Assembly: GCF_013179805.1 (NCBI RefSeq)
Contig: NZ_SRRZ01000085.1
Location: 1-32,597 of the forward strand
Source: Microcoleus asticus IPMA8
Lineage (GTDB): Bacteria; Cyanobacteriota; Cyanobacteriia; Cyanobacteriales; Microcoleaceae
Direction: 5' to 3'
Length of the DNA: 32,597 nt
Shown: positions 16,668 to 25,497 of the stretch, piece after piece
Numbering within the stretch: the stretch's first letter is position 1
Layout: each line of letters opens with the position of its first letter
The notes under the pieces: generated by a model
The model's input: the letters and a program-made list of their open reading frames with translations, nothing else
What the model was told of the DNA's origin: nothing
The model's database searches: none
Position numbers and translations under genes: made by a program

Positions 16668-18386
16668 ATGTCAGCATTTCTCCCCAGTTTAAAAAAAAGC
16701 GGTCATTTAGATCGCATTCACATGACAGTTTGTAACGTTGGCTCTCGCAAAATTAGTAGTCAAGATGAGTATAGTCAGAAAGGCTGGGGAATATTTGCAC
16801 CACATCTGACTATTTATGGATTTGATGCTGATGCTGATGCTTGTGAGGCTAGCAATAGTGCTCTGGAAGCTCAACCAATAAATTGGACAGAAAAACATAT
16901 TCCTCTAGCGCTAGCAAATTCGGTAGGCGAATCTATACTTTATGTAACTAAGCATCCCATGTGTAGCTCTCTGTATCCACCTAATGAACCTTATCTTGAG
17001 CGGTTTTCAGGGTTGTCAGAATTAGTCAACTTAGATTTTTATGTGGGAATAGAAACAACTACATTAGATGAGTTTTGTCAAAGTGAAGGCATTGAGGAAA
17101 TCGACTTTTTGCAAATTGACGTTCAGGGCGCAGAATTACAAGTGTTACAAGGTGCTTCTCAAATCTTGGGAAAGTCTATTCTTGCTGTGCAGGCTGAAGT
17201 CGAGTTTTCACACCTCTATAAAAATCAGCCTTTATTTGCGGACGTTGATATTTATCTCAGGGAACAAGGATTTACTTTGTTCGATTTAGATAAAGCTTAT
17301 CGCTTGCGGAGCCTATCTCCCATTAGTTCAGCAGTTCGCGCTGGACAGTTATTATACGGAGATGCTTTTTACATTCGGGATCTGATAGAGGAGAGCCTGG
17401 AAAACAATCTAAAAACACCAGATAGAATTCTAAAATTAGCTTGCATTGCTGATATTCTTAATTTCCCTGACTATACTCTGGAATTATTAGAGTATTTAAC
17501 TTTCCACTATGGCAGCAATCCCAACTACAACTTCGCTAACAACATCGTCGAAATTCTGGCTCAATTCCCGCAGCTAGTCAACAGAGGAATAACTTCTCTC
17601 CCTGCTGTTTCCCGAATTGTAGATTATATTGATGGTTATGATATTGACTCTCTCATCCCCAGTGAAGCTGATATTACCACTAAAGACCAGCAGGAACCAC
17701 AAATCGATCCTATGGAGGTGTTCCACTCCGATGAATATCTGCGACACAACCAGAGAAGATTAGAACATTTAGCAAGCTTAGGATTAGATATTGTAGGGAA
17801 AACTGTACTCGAACTTGGAGCAGGAATTGGCGATCATACAAGCTTTTTTCTGGATCGAAGCTGTAAAGTAGTTGCCGCAGAAGGTAGACCACAAAACTTG
17901 GAAATACTTAGATCGCGTTATCCTGATGTTGAGACAATACAACTAGATTTAGATACTCCTGATTTAAAAATAAATCAGCAATTTGACATTGTTTACTCCT
18001 ACGGGTTGCTGTATCACTTGCAAAAACCTACTCAAGCTATCGAGTTTATGGCTCGCAGTTGCCAAAAGATGCTCCTGCTGGAGACGTGCGTTTCGTTTGG
18101 CGAAGAAGAAGCTATCAATTTTTGCAAAGAAGTAGCAGATTTTCCATCGCAAGCTATATCAGGTAATGGATGCCGACCTACTAGAAAGTGGGTGTACAAT
18201 CAACTAAAGCAATACTTCGAGTTCGTTTATATGCCTATAACCCAACCTAACCACGAACAGTTTCCTATTGATTGGACTTTATCTTCATCGAAAACATTGG
18301 TTCGCTCAGTATTTATTGCTTCCAGACAAGAGTTGAACAATCTCCTTTTACTTGAAGATATTCCCTTGAAGCAACAGCGCCATTGA
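16668..18386 (+). CDS. two-domain methyltransferase: FkbM plus class I (572 aa)
   Basis: The N-terminal half (about 1-240) is an FkbM-type methyltransferase: NVGSRKIS near residue 23, DADADACEASN, TTLDEFCQ and LQIDVQGAELQVLQGA near 146-161. It resembles the second FkbM module of the preceding giant protein, including the GDAFYI/GDAFYV ending. A helical segment (about 245-330) links it to a second class I methyltransferase with LELGAGIGDHTSFF (motif I near 382), LDLDTPDL and FDIVYSYGLLYHL. It lies 39 nt after the giant gene, with AAGGAAAG upstream of the ATG, so the two are probably one operon. A likely role is methylation of sugars or peptides of the same surface glycan. Substrate unknown. 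It ends 77 nt from the convergent O-GlcNAc transferase gene. Confidence 0.87.
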   Translation: MSAFLPSLKKSGHLDRIHMTVCNVGSRKISSQDEYSQKGWGIFAPHLTIYGFDADADACEASNSALEAQPINWTEKHIPLALANSVGESILYVTKHPMCSSLYPPNEPYLERFSGLSELVNLDFYVGIETTTLDEFCQSEGIEEIDFLQIDVQGAELQVLQGASQILGKSILAVQAEVEFSHLYKNQPLFADVDIYLREQGFTLFDLDKAYRLRSLSPISSAVRAGQLLYGDAFYIRDLIEESLENNLKTPDRILKLACIADILNFPDYTLELLEYLTFHYGSNPNYNFANNIVEILAQFPQLVNRGITSLPAVSRIVDYIDGYDIDSLIPSEADITTKDQQEPQIDPMEVFHSDEYLRHNQRRLEHLASLGLDIVGKTVLELGAGIGDHTSFFLDRSCKVVAAEGRPQNLEILRSRYPDVETIQLDLDTPDLKINQQFDIVYSYGLLYHLQKPTQAIEFMARSCQKMLLLETCVSFGEEEAINFCKEVADFPSQAISGNGCRPTRKWVYNQLKQYFEFVYMPITQPNHEQFPIDWTLSSSKTLVRSVFIASRQELNNLLLLEDIPLKQQRH

Positions 18387-18462
18387 AATTTGAACGTGGA
18401 TTCTACAGCGTAGATTTTGAATTTGGATACTCGGAATTGTATAATTCCTCTACAAAAGATCC

Positions 18463-20703
18463 TTACTCCTGCTGATAGTTTTCAACATATATCTGCCACA
18501 TCTGCTCGTAAGCTTTTTCCAGCTCTCGCGTAAATTGCTTACCATTCCACAGCGGAGCCGTTTGTCGTGACTGGCGCAGTTTCCAGGATATTTGCTGCCG
18601 CAAAACGGCATCTTTCCCTAAACGAATTCCCCATTCTATATACTCTTCATCAGTCCAAGCAATCCCTTCCGAAATACCAGCATTCATCATCATCGTGTAG
18701 CTGTTACGAGCAGCAAACTGTTCTCCAACTCGCGTCACTAAAGGAACGCCCATCCACAGCGTTTCCATTGTGGTTGTAGCTCCATTGTAGGGATAGGTAT
18801 CTAGTACCACATCTGCAATGGCCAAATTAGCTCGGTGCTCTGCTTCCGATCCTGCCAATGCTAAAAATCGCAGGCGATCGGCTCCCACTCCCTCTGATTC
18901 GGCAACTTCGACAAAAAACTTTTTGATTGATTCTTGATCCGCCAAACCTTTAATTAAAAAGTAACTATTCGGTACTTCTTTAATAATTTGCATTTGCAGC
19001 CGTGCTGTATCGGGATGATACTTATATCCCCTCTGAGCGCTAAGATAAATCACAGCATCACTGCCAATATCCAAGTGATCGCGTCGCAGCGTTGGCACCC
19101 CAACCTCAAAACCATCGACTGCTATGTAAGTTTGAGGCAAACGCCAGATTTTTTCCGTATAGTAGTCTTGAGCCGACTCTGGCAAGACGTAAGGATCGGC
19201 AATATAGTAATCAATAGTTGGCACACTCGACGCATCCCAACCCAACCAACTCACCTGAACAGGTGCTGGTTTAATAGCCATAGCTTCACAAGTATTACTC
19301 AGCGTCATACTATCGAGATCGACTAAAATATCAATTTCATCTTCATAAATTTTCTCCGTAGCTTCCTGACTCTCTAATCCTATTTTATAAGCTTTATCAA
19401 CTTTGCTAATGTACCAATCTTCTACCTTGTCGCGACTCATTTCAGAGCCAAGCAGGTAAATATTTACTTCAAAGCGAGATGGATCGCGGTACTCAAACAC
19501 CCATCGGGCTAACCACCCCACAGAATGGCTGCGTAAGCAATGAGAAAGATACCCAATCTTCAAACGTTTACTAGGAGGATCTATCTTGAGAAGGGGCGAT
19601 CGCCGCTGGCGATATTTCTCCACTTTCTCCTTTGCATAATTTTCAACATTTAATTGAGCAAGCTGAGTTACCTGGCGACGAAGTTGTATATTTTCCTGTG
19701 GGATATCCTTAAAGTATGGGAAAAAAAATACAGAAACAAATAAACGAACAGTAGCACTCTCCATCAGGGATGTCGGTTGCTCCTTTATCAAAGACGCTAA
19801 CAGGGATTTCTGCGTTTCTAAGGCTAAACAAAATTCATCCCAATATCCACCGGCACTCCTGAAACTACGCATCAGCAAGAAATTAGCATAAACTTTATTT
19901 GCTAAGCCTTCCATAACTGAATAGCACAACTTAGCAGTTTCTATTCCTTTAGTATACTCGGTACTATCTTGATAAAAAGAAGACAAACTACCCAGTAATT
20001 CTGGATTTAGAGGCTCCACACGCAAGGCTAATTCAGTAAATCTTGCTGCTAACTCAGATCGCCTTGCAGAGTAGGAAATCTTATAAACAAACGGGATCAA
20101 AATTGCCAAAAAAGTTTGGGAGTCTTTGACGTATCTTGTACAGGCATCCGTCAACTCAAAGGATGATGGATACAAAGGAGCACGGTCTAAAACATTCTTC
20201 AACACTTGCATCAATAGCTCAAAGTCTACCTCGTTCGCTTGTTCTGACTTTAGTAGCTCAATGATGCCCGTATCTGCCAATTCCTCTCCTGTATATACCT
20301 CCAGCATGGTGGACAGCCCGATCAAATGCAACAGGTTGTTGATATCTGTAGGATTAATTTCTTTGATATGCTGCCGAATTGCCCAAGCCACCGGATAATC
20401 ACCCAGATCCCGCTGTCTATCTGCCTCTGTTTCCAGAACCTGTATTAGCTCCTGGGTCCACAGATCTATTTCTTCCGGCTCCCCCTCTGCTACTCCCAAC
20501 AGCCAAGTAGTCTGAGCTTCTACTTCTTGTCCCTGCAAGAGCAACATCAACCCTAACTGCCAGTAGTGGGACTTGATGCCTGGTTCGTCTTCAATTGCCT
20601 GTTCGTAAAGCTTCGCAGCCTCAACGTAATCTCCTTTAAGCAGAAATTGATGAGTTTTTTGCTGCCAATGAGATCCTAAAGCCGATAAATCACTAGAAAC
20701 CAT
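18463..20703 (-). CDS. SPINDLY/OGT-type TPR glycosyltransferase (746 aa)
   Basis: Homologue of O-linked N-acetylglucosamine transferases of the SPINDLY type (GT41). N-terminal TPR-like helices (about 1-90, AAKLYEQAIEDEPG and ALLLQGQE-like) and a long helical region lead to the C-terminal catalytic part from about 375. That part has LKIGYLSHCLRSHSVGWL with H393, VSWLGWDASSVPTIDYYIAD near 480, YLSAQRGYKYHPD and DTYPYNGATTTMETLWMGVPLVT near 634, the UDP-sugar pocket. It lies directly downstream of the type IV pilin on the same strand, behind a hairpin. In Nostoc punctiforme an OGT homologue has been reported as essential for hormogonium development and motility, linking such enzymes to type IV pili. 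Pilin as a direct substrate is inferred. No clear ribosome-binding site is seen. Confidence 0.88.
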   Translation of the reverse strand: MVSSDLSALGSHWQQKTHQFLLKGDYVEAAKLYEQAIEDEPGIKSHYWQLGLMLLLQGQEVEAQTTWLLGVAEGEPEEIDLWTQELIQVLETEADRQRDLGDYPVAWAIRQHIKEINPTDINNLLHLIGLSTMLEVYTGEELADTGIIELLKSEQANEVDFELLMQVLKNVLDRAPLYPSSFELTDACTRYVKDSQTFLAILIPFVYKISYSARRSELAARFTELALRVEPLNPELLGSLSSFYQDSTEYTKGIETAKLCYSVMEGLANKVYANFLLMRSFRSAGGYWDEFCLALETQKSLLASLIKEQPTSLMESATVRLFVSVFFFPYFKDIPQENIQLRRQVTQLAQLNVENYAKEKVEKYRQRRSPLLKIDPPSKRLKIGYLSHCLRSHSVGWLARWVFEYRDPSRFEVNIYLLGSEMSRDKVEDWYISKVDKAYKIGLESQEATEKIYEDEIDILVDLDSMTLSNTCEAMAIKPAPVQVSWLGWDASSVPTIDYYIADPYVLPESAQDYYTEKIWRLPQTYIAVDGFEVGVPTLRRDHLDIGSDAVIYLSAQRGYKYHPDTARLQMQIIKEVPNSYFLIKGLADQESIKKFFVEVAESEGVGADRLRFLALAGSEAEHRANLAIADVVLDTYPYNGATTTMETLWMGVPLVTRVGEQFAARNSYTMMMNAGISEGIAWTDEEYIEWGIRLGKDAVLRQQISWKLRQSRQTAPLWNGKQFTRELEKAYEQMWQIYVENYQQE

Positions 20704-20757
20704 ATATTAAGCTGTTCAAAGCAGTTTTTACATAATCAATTTTTACATAATCAATAA

Positions 20758-20788
20758 GAGCGGGTAGCACACAGAGTCCTACCCGCTC
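20758..20788 (-). terminator. hairpin terminator or attenuator after the pilin gene
   Basis: A perfect 10-bp inverted repeat, GAGCGGGTAG (20758-20767) and CTACCCGCTC (20779-20788), with an 11-nt loop lies 34 nt downstream of the pilin stop codon on the minus strand. It is followed by TTATTGATTATG, a weak U-rich tail. It probably limits pilin readthrough into the OGT gene and may stabilise the abundant pilin mRNA. Confidence 0.7.
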
Positions 20789-20821
20789 CCCTTAACAAGC
20801 CATACTTGTTATATTCAGCAA

Positions 20822-21343
20822 TTACTTGGTAACAAGTGTCATGTCGGCTCCACAAGAGACTTCAGTCGCATTATAGGTAGCGACAGCAGGCGCACCAACA
20901 GTCTGCTTCTCACAAAGTACGCTCTGGGTGGTTTTTGCCTCGCCTGCATCAACCAACCCGACTCCCCCGGCATATCCTTTGAGAGACGCAATAGTAGAGC
21001 TGTTGGGGGTTGCCGTGGCGTCAGCCGAGGATGCCGTATTTGCTACACTGTAGTCATAGTTAGTGGTTTGAGTTTTGAGGCCGAGACCCAAAGTGGCAAC
21101 GTCACTCCCAAATTTAGTATTCTCTGCGTAGTAAGCCTGCTGACCCTTGTTGATTGAACTGATATACTGTTTGCCTTCAGACTGCTTGGCTTTGTTTGCT
21201 TGGTTGAGGAAGGCGGGCAAAGCAATAGCAGAAAGAATACCGATGATAATGATAACAACCAGCAGTTCAATCAGGGTGAAACCTTGATCCTGTCTTCTTT
21301 TGTTGATGTGTTGCAGGAACTTGGCTTTAAATTCAGTCTTCAT
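20822..21343 (-). CDS. type IV major pilin-like prepilin (173 aa)
   Basis: Classic type IVa prepilin. A 21-residue basic leader ending in Gly21 precedes the cleavage/methylation site (FTLIE, Phe22, Glu26). The hydrophobic alpha-1 helix LLVVIIIIGILSAIALPAF continues into NQANKAKQSEGKQYISSINKGQQAYYAE, typical of cyanobacterial PilA. Cys144 and Cys164 near the C-terminus likely form the disulfide-bounded D-region. Residues 91-120 are unusually rich in Ser, Thr, Asn and Ala, a possible glycosylation region given the adjacent OGT. The leader GGAG is well placed before the ATG. A methyltransferase gene lies 111 nt upstream on the same strand. A damaged paralogue lies at 23548-23850. It might be a minor rather than the major pilin, as cyanobacteria carry several. 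Confidence 0.93.
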   Translation of the reverse strand: MKTEFKAKFLQHINKRRQDQGFTLIELLVVIIIIGILSAIALPAFLNQANKAKQSEGKQYISSINKGQQAYYAENTKFGSDVATLGLGLKTQTTNYDYSVANTASSADATATPNSSTIASLKGYAGGVGLVDAGEAKTTQSVLCEKQTVGAPAVATYNATEVSCGADMTLVTK

Positions 21344-21400
21344 AAGTCTTTTCTCCGTGAGGGGTGGGATGCTCGTTTCTAACTCTTATATGTAACTTAC
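21344..21400 (-). promoter_or_regulatory. conserved pilin leader block
   Basis: The pilin 5' flank is conserved between the two module copies: TGAGGGGTGGGATGCT (plus-strand reading) at 21358-21373 and 23865-23880, then TGTAACTTAC about 20 nt further out in both. The block includes the ribosome-binding site region and probably the untranslated leader or a promoter-proximal element. I could not place a convincing conserved -10/-35 pair. Confidence 0.45.
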
Positions 21401-21454
21401 CCAGTTTCCCCCGCTTTGCTATCATCCCATCCATTTTTTTTTTATGTCTGGCAA

Positions 21455-22774
21455 CTAACGCTCCAAAAGCACGTACAGCAAGACTTCCAGCCTAGTCAAC
21501 AGTTCCTTGACTTCATCTAAGGCCGTCTCCTGGGCTGCGGGTTCTAGATTAACAGCAGCCTCGGCTATAATCTGTAGCCACTTCTGGACTAGCGACACCA
21601 CAGACTGCGGCCCATCCCAAAGAGGTAGCAAACAAGCCGCCATTTTACTGTCGATCGCCACCGGCGCTAAAGTTGGTACAATAATATAACGGCTAATCTC
21701 AAACGGCGTCTGGCTGTCAATGCAATTACTCAAGTCTTCCATAATCTGGGAAGTCCTCAGTTGAGGGTGCAGATGTACCCGCGCTGACTGCCAGTCAACC
21801 GCCGTCCATTCAGCAACTGGCACAAAAGCCTGAGCTCGATCGGGATTGCCGCACCAGAAATCAAACAAACGGTGGAGGGGATGTAACAAGTCAAATAAAT
21901 GCAGTTGCTCTTCCAGAGAAGCTTCTGGCAGACTCATAGCCAAAAACGGAGGCAAATCATCTGGATCTTTGAATAAATCCATCAACTCCCACCTGCGCCA
22001 AGCCACCATACTGATAAACTCTAAATCAGCACCTCTCAACATTGCAAACATTTCAGGAATGGTACAACCTTTATCACCCACTAATAAATAGTTAGCCATA
22101 ATCCATGCCTCATTCTGCGCGCGATCGGAATTCCACGTGAATGCCTTAAGTCCTACTTCATCTTGTAATGCTTCCATTGTTTCCCGGACTATTTCTATCT
22201 CCACTTCTCCCGGAGATCCATTCATTAATCCCATTGTTTTGAAAGCAGCTTGAGCGCGAAATACTCCGGCCCTACCATTTGAACTATGTAGGTTTGTGCG
22301 AATGATTCCGTCGGGAGACAGAACTGACTTCATCGCTTGCAATCCAGCAACAGCGTCGGGCAAGAGATACAGAACTTCGTCAGCATTAATATAGTCAAAC
22401 TGTAACCCTAAACTTGGTAATTCTTCTATCTTCAAAGCATAAAATTCTGCATTGGCAACCCCATGATACTGTAAACGTTGCTCAGCTAGTTTCACTGATT
22501 CTGCTGATAAATCGATGCCTACTATTTTTGCTCCCGGATTGGCTAGAGCTAAAACCAAGGATTTATAACCAGTGCCGCATCCCGCATCTAGGATAACTTT
22601 ACCTTTTGTATTAATAACTCTTCTATTTCGGAAGTAGTAAGCAGTGACAAGATTATGAAGGTAGAGCAATTCACTGTTGTCTTTTGGAGATAGTTCCAGC
22701 GGGGTTCTGGGATAAGGAGTATTGTCAAATTGCTGGCGGATATTTTCTATTAACTCTAAATTTTGGTGATCCAT
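21455..22774 (-). CDS. class I SAM-dependent methyltransferase, copy A (439 aa)
   Basis: The N-terminal half is a class I methyltransferase: QQFDNTPYPRTPLELSPKDN at 14-33, motif I ILDAGCGTGYKSL at 61-73, then KIVGIDLSAESV and FDYINADEVLYLLPD. The C-terminal half (about 200-439) has PFEISRYI and a Leu-rich end; I do not recognise it as a named domain. It resembles the C-terminal half of cyanobacterial methyltransferases encoded beside pilin or glycosyltransferase genes. It lies immediately upstream of, and on the same strand as, the pilin. A near paralogue (23950-25284) occupies the same position next to the damaged pilin; 47 of the first 70 residues are identical by hand count. A role in modifying pilin or its glycan is inferred from position only. 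Confidence 0.85.
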   Translation of the reverse strand: MDHQNLELIENIRQQFDNTPYPRTPLELSPKDNSELLYLHNLVTAYYFRNRRVINTKGKVILDAGCGTGYKSLVLALANPGAKIVGIDLSAESVKLAEQRLQYHGVANAEFYALKIEELPSLGLQFDYINADEVLYLLPDAVAGLQAMKSVLSPDGIIRTNLHSSNGRAGVFRAQAAFKTMGLMNGSPGEVEIEIVRETMEALQDEVGLKAFTWNSDRAQNEAWIMANYLLVGDKGCTIPEMFAMLRGADLEFISMVAWRRWELMDLFKDPDDLPPFLAMSLPEASLEEQLHLFDLLHPLHRLFDFWCGNPDRAQAFVPVAEWTAVDWQSARVHLHPQLRTSQIMEDLSNCIDSQTPFEISRYIIVPTLAPVAIDSKMAACLLPLWDGPQSVVSLVQKWLQIIAEAAVNLEPAAQETALDEVKELLTRLEVLLYVLLER

Positions 22775-22901
22775 TTTTAATTACGCTCAACGGTGGCAAA
22801 TTACCTTAGTATCTCAGAAAATAGCCGCTCGCCCGCCGGGCCACAACACATACTTGCCATAATACTCTCAAAACCAGATCGCCCAACGAACTACCACGTC
22901 C

Positions 22902-23090
22902 ATGAACACCAACATCAGCCCCATCCTCAAAGTATTCACCCTATCCGCCGCCCTTTCCCTGGCCATCAAGTATGCAGGGCCTAGCTTATCCATACCCTCT
23001 ACGGACCTCAACGCCCTCATCGCCGTCTTTACCCCCAGTATCATCTTAGCTGCCATCCTCGGCTGGCGATCGCGCCAACAGCCAAGATAG
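22902..23090 (+). CDS. small two-segment membrane protein, copy A (62 aa)
   Basis: Short protein with two hydrophobic stretches (about residues 8-22, ILKVFTLSAALSLAI, and 38-55, ALIAVFTPSIILAAILGW) separated by a Pro/Ser loop. It resembles small conserved cyanobacterial membrane proteins of unknown function. It is divergent from the methyltransferase gene. The coding case rests on the second copy at 25498-25686: 56 of 62 residues match while about 19 of 189 nucleotides differ, and most differences before the last few codons are synonymous. The antisense frame is also open in both copies, but its protein is less membrane-like. No function is assigned. Confidence 0.72.
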   Translation: MNTNISPILKVFTLSAALSLAIKYAGPSLSIPSTDLNALIAVFTPSIILAAILGWRSRQQPR

Positions 23091-23227
23091 GGGAGGGAGC
23101 GCGATCGCGCCCAAAGACGAGTTAAATTAAACCAGGGGCGATCGAACACTCACACCAAAACCCCTTGATGCCCAGCAATATAGATGAGACAGACAATCAC
23201 ATGGATCTAGCCACCTTAAATCTGAAA

Positions 23228-23572
23228 CCCTTAAATTTGCTGATTTTTCCTGATTGGAAGCAATCAGCATAATCTCTTTATTTAGAGTTAGAACTAATTA
23301 TTAGGAGTCGGGTAAGTCATCCCGATCGCGATTTCCTAACTCTTTTAATAGATGTGAGCCAAACTGTAGAAAAATCAGAGTTAGATGCAAGTTTAATTCT
23401 ATCAGGGATTGTGAGGAATCTTTTGATGGAAGAAGATTTAGATATTAACTGCGAACCGGAAATTATTTTATTGGAAAACCTCAATCGAAGCCAGTGGAGC
23501 GATATTTTGCCACAGATTCAATATTGAATTAAGCTGAATGCGGAAAATCACCAAGCAATAGCAGAATCGGGA
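23228..23572 (+). pseudogene. remnant of a giant glycosyltransferase linker domain
   Basis: One continuous frame, interrupted only by TAA at 23270-23272 and TGA at 23525-23527, aligns with residues about 1605-1700 of the 2279-residue protein. It shares IFPDWKQ versus TFPDWEQ, LLIDVSQ versus LLIDTSN, SELDASLILSG versus SEIDANLVVSG, NLLMEEDLDI versus SLLMKEDTNI and AENHQAIA versus RENIQAIA. No glycosyltransferase domain is left upstream of it; position 23091-23227 shows nothing recognisable. It is therefore the decayed tail of a second giant glycosyltransferase gene. Its 3' end overlaps, in antisense, the end of the pilin pseudogene. Confidence 0.8.
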
Positions 23573-23850
23573 ACCGCACAAATTCCAGTAGTGGAACAGA
23601 ACTTAGCGATATCACCCTTGACTCCCATCTCAGCATAGTAAGCCGGCTGACCCTTGTCGATCGAGGCGATATACTGCTTGGCTTCAGATTGCTTGGCTTT
23701 GTTTGCTTGGTTGAGGAATGCAGGCAAAGCTATAGCCGGAAGAATACCGATAATGATGATAACTACCAACTGTTCAATCAGCGTAAAACCTTGATCTTAT
23801 CTTCTTTGATTGAGGTGTTGCAGGAACTTGGCTTTTAATTCAGTTTTCAT
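23548..23850 (-). pseudogene. type IV pilin pseudogene, copy B
   Basis: Reading the minus strand from 23850 gives MKTELKAKFLQHLNQRR, then TAA where copy A has CAG (Gln18), then DQGFTLIEQLVVIIIIGILP and onward through the helix to GQPAYYAE. After YYAE similarity to copy A ends. The remaining codons, reading MGVKGDIAKFCSTTGICAVPDSAIAW, partly come from the antisense of the glycosyltransferase remnant. There are thus two lesions: an early stop and loss of the entire C-terminal globular region. The Leu to Gln change after Glu26 and Ser to Pro in the helix fit relaxed selection. The conserved leader block is still present upstream. Confidence 0.85.
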
Positions 23851-23949
23851 GGTTTGTTTCTCCTTGAGGGGTGGGATGCTTGATTTGTAACTCCTGAATG
23901 TAACTTACTCACTTTCGTTCCTTCTCATATCACCCTGTGCTAAAAAAAC

Positions 23950-25284
23950 TTAGCTAGGGCGGGGTGAACGCTCCAAAAGCAGGTAAAGAAACACTTCGAG
24001 CCTACTCAAGACTTCTTTAACTTCCTCCCAAGCTGCCTGTTCGCTGACAGGCTCTAGATTAACCGGATGCAGGGGTTTGAGCTTTAACCAGCGTTCCACA
24101 AGGGACTTCGCAGGACAAGCGCCCTCCCAAAGCGGTAGCAAGCAAGCAGCCATATAACTTTCTAGGAAAATAGGTACTAAAGCGGGCAAAGTGACATAAC
24201 GGCTAATCTCGAAGGGTTGTTGGCTAGTGATGCACTGGATCAAGTCTGCTTTCGCCTGGGGAGTTTTTAGCTGAGGATGCAGGTGTACCCGCGCATCCTG
24301 CCAGTCAGATAAAGTCCATTCAGCAACCGGCACAAATGGCTGTGCCCTATCGGGATGACCGCACCAAAAGTCAATTAAACGGTTGACGGGATGTAACAAT
24401 TCACATAAATGCAGCCCTTCTTCTGTAGAAATTTCTGGCAGGCTCATGGCTAGAAAAGCAGGTAAATTGTCTTGCTCTTTGAAAAGATCGAGCAAGTTCC
24501 ATTGCCGCCAATTCACCATACTGACCAACTCTAAATCAGCGGCTTGCAGTGCCGAAAACATTTCAGGGATAGTGTAGCCTTTATCGCCTTGAAATAAATA
24601 ATTCATTAGCATCCACTCTTCACTCTGGGCGGCATCGGGCTTCCAGGTGAGTTTCTTGAGAATGACATTATCTTTCAAAGCGGTCATAATTTCTCGGGCT
24701 AATTCCATTTCTAACTCTCGGGGATTTTCGTCCATCAATCCCATCATTTTGAAAACTTCCTGAGCCCAAAAATAGGCAAACCTCTGTAGCGAACTATGGA
24801 AATTAGCACGAATTATTCCCTGATATTTTAGCACAGACTTAAGTGTTTTCAATCCCGCCTTTATATCTGGGAGTAAATAAAGAACTTCGTCACTATTAAT
24901 ATAGTCATACTCTAATCCTAATTTAGGCAAATCTTCAATTGAAAGCACATGAAACTCTGCATTCTCAAACCCATGATATTCGAGACGGTGACGGGCTAAC
25001 TTAACCGATTCTTCTGATAAGTCAATACCAACTATTTTAGCGCCGGGATTGGCTTCTGCTAAAGTCAAGGATTTATAGCCGGTGCCACAGCCTGCATCTA
25101 AAATAATTTTTCCTTCAGTTTCAATAACTGTTTGATTTCTTAAATAGTAAGGTGTTATAAGGTTATGAATATAGAGAAGCTGGTAGTTATCTTTAGGAGA
25201 TTGTTCGAGCGGGATTCTGGGGTAAGGAGCGCTGTTAAATTGCTGGCGAATTTTTTCTACGATCTCAGATGTTTGGTTGTTCAT
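23950..25284 (-). CDS. class I SAM-dependent methyltransferase, copy B (444 aa)
   Basis: Full-length paralogue of copy A with the same architecture: IRQQFNSAPYPRIPLEQSP, motif I ILDAGCGTGYKSL at 61-73, KIVGIDLSEESV, YDYINSDEVLYLLPD, and the same C-terminal half ending VEVFLYLLLERSPRPS-like. No lesion is visible, although the linked pilin is dead, which suggests the enzyme has a use independent of that pilin. GGGAG lies about 13 nt upstream of the ATG. It is divergent from the small membrane protein copy B. Confidence 0.86.
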   Translation of the reverse strand: MNNQTSEIVEKIRQQFNSAPYPRIPLEQSPKDNYQLLYIHNLITPYYLRNQTVIETEGKIILDAGCGTGYKSLTLAEANPGAKIVGIDLSEESVKLARHRLEYHGFENAEFHVLSIEDLPKLGLEYDYINSDEVLYLLPDIKAGLKTLKSVLKYQGIIRANFHSSLQRFAYFWAQEVFKMMGLMDENPRELEMELAREIMTALKDNVILKKLTWKPDAAQSEEWMLMNYLFQGDKGYTIPEMFSALQAADLELVSMVNWRQWNLLDLFKEQDNLPAFLAMSLPEISTEEGLHLCELLHPVNRLIDFWCGHPDRAQPFVPVAEWTLSDWQDARVHLHPQLKTPQAKADLIQCITSQQPFEISRYVTLPALVPIFLESYMAACLLPLWEGACPAKSLVERWLKLKPLHPVNLEPVSEQAAWEEVKEVLSRLEVFLYLLLERSPRPS

Positions 25285-25497
25285 TCTACATTGCTCCCGC
25301 TACTAACAAATGGCGCTGTGACATACGTTAATTTTAGGATGAGAAGGTATCTTATCTACGCGGCGCCCGAAAGGTAGTTGCGATCGCACTTTTCGGCAAA
25401 CCCCACGCGGCTGGGGGGCAAGGACTGGGCATAATAGTGAGGGTAAATCTTTCCAGCCCCCGCGCAAAAACATATTATACAACCAACTACCACGTCC

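Noticed and set aside
22868..23149. Antisense 93-codon open frame opposite the 62-residue protein, also present opposite copy B
   Set aside because: It mirrors the conserved plus-strand gene, lacks recognisable features, and its ends differ between copies; the plus-strand protein explains the codon pattern better.
25401..25416. CCCCA/TGGGG inverted repeat upstream of small protein copy B
   Set aside because: Only five base pairs, not present in copy A, and no associated signal.
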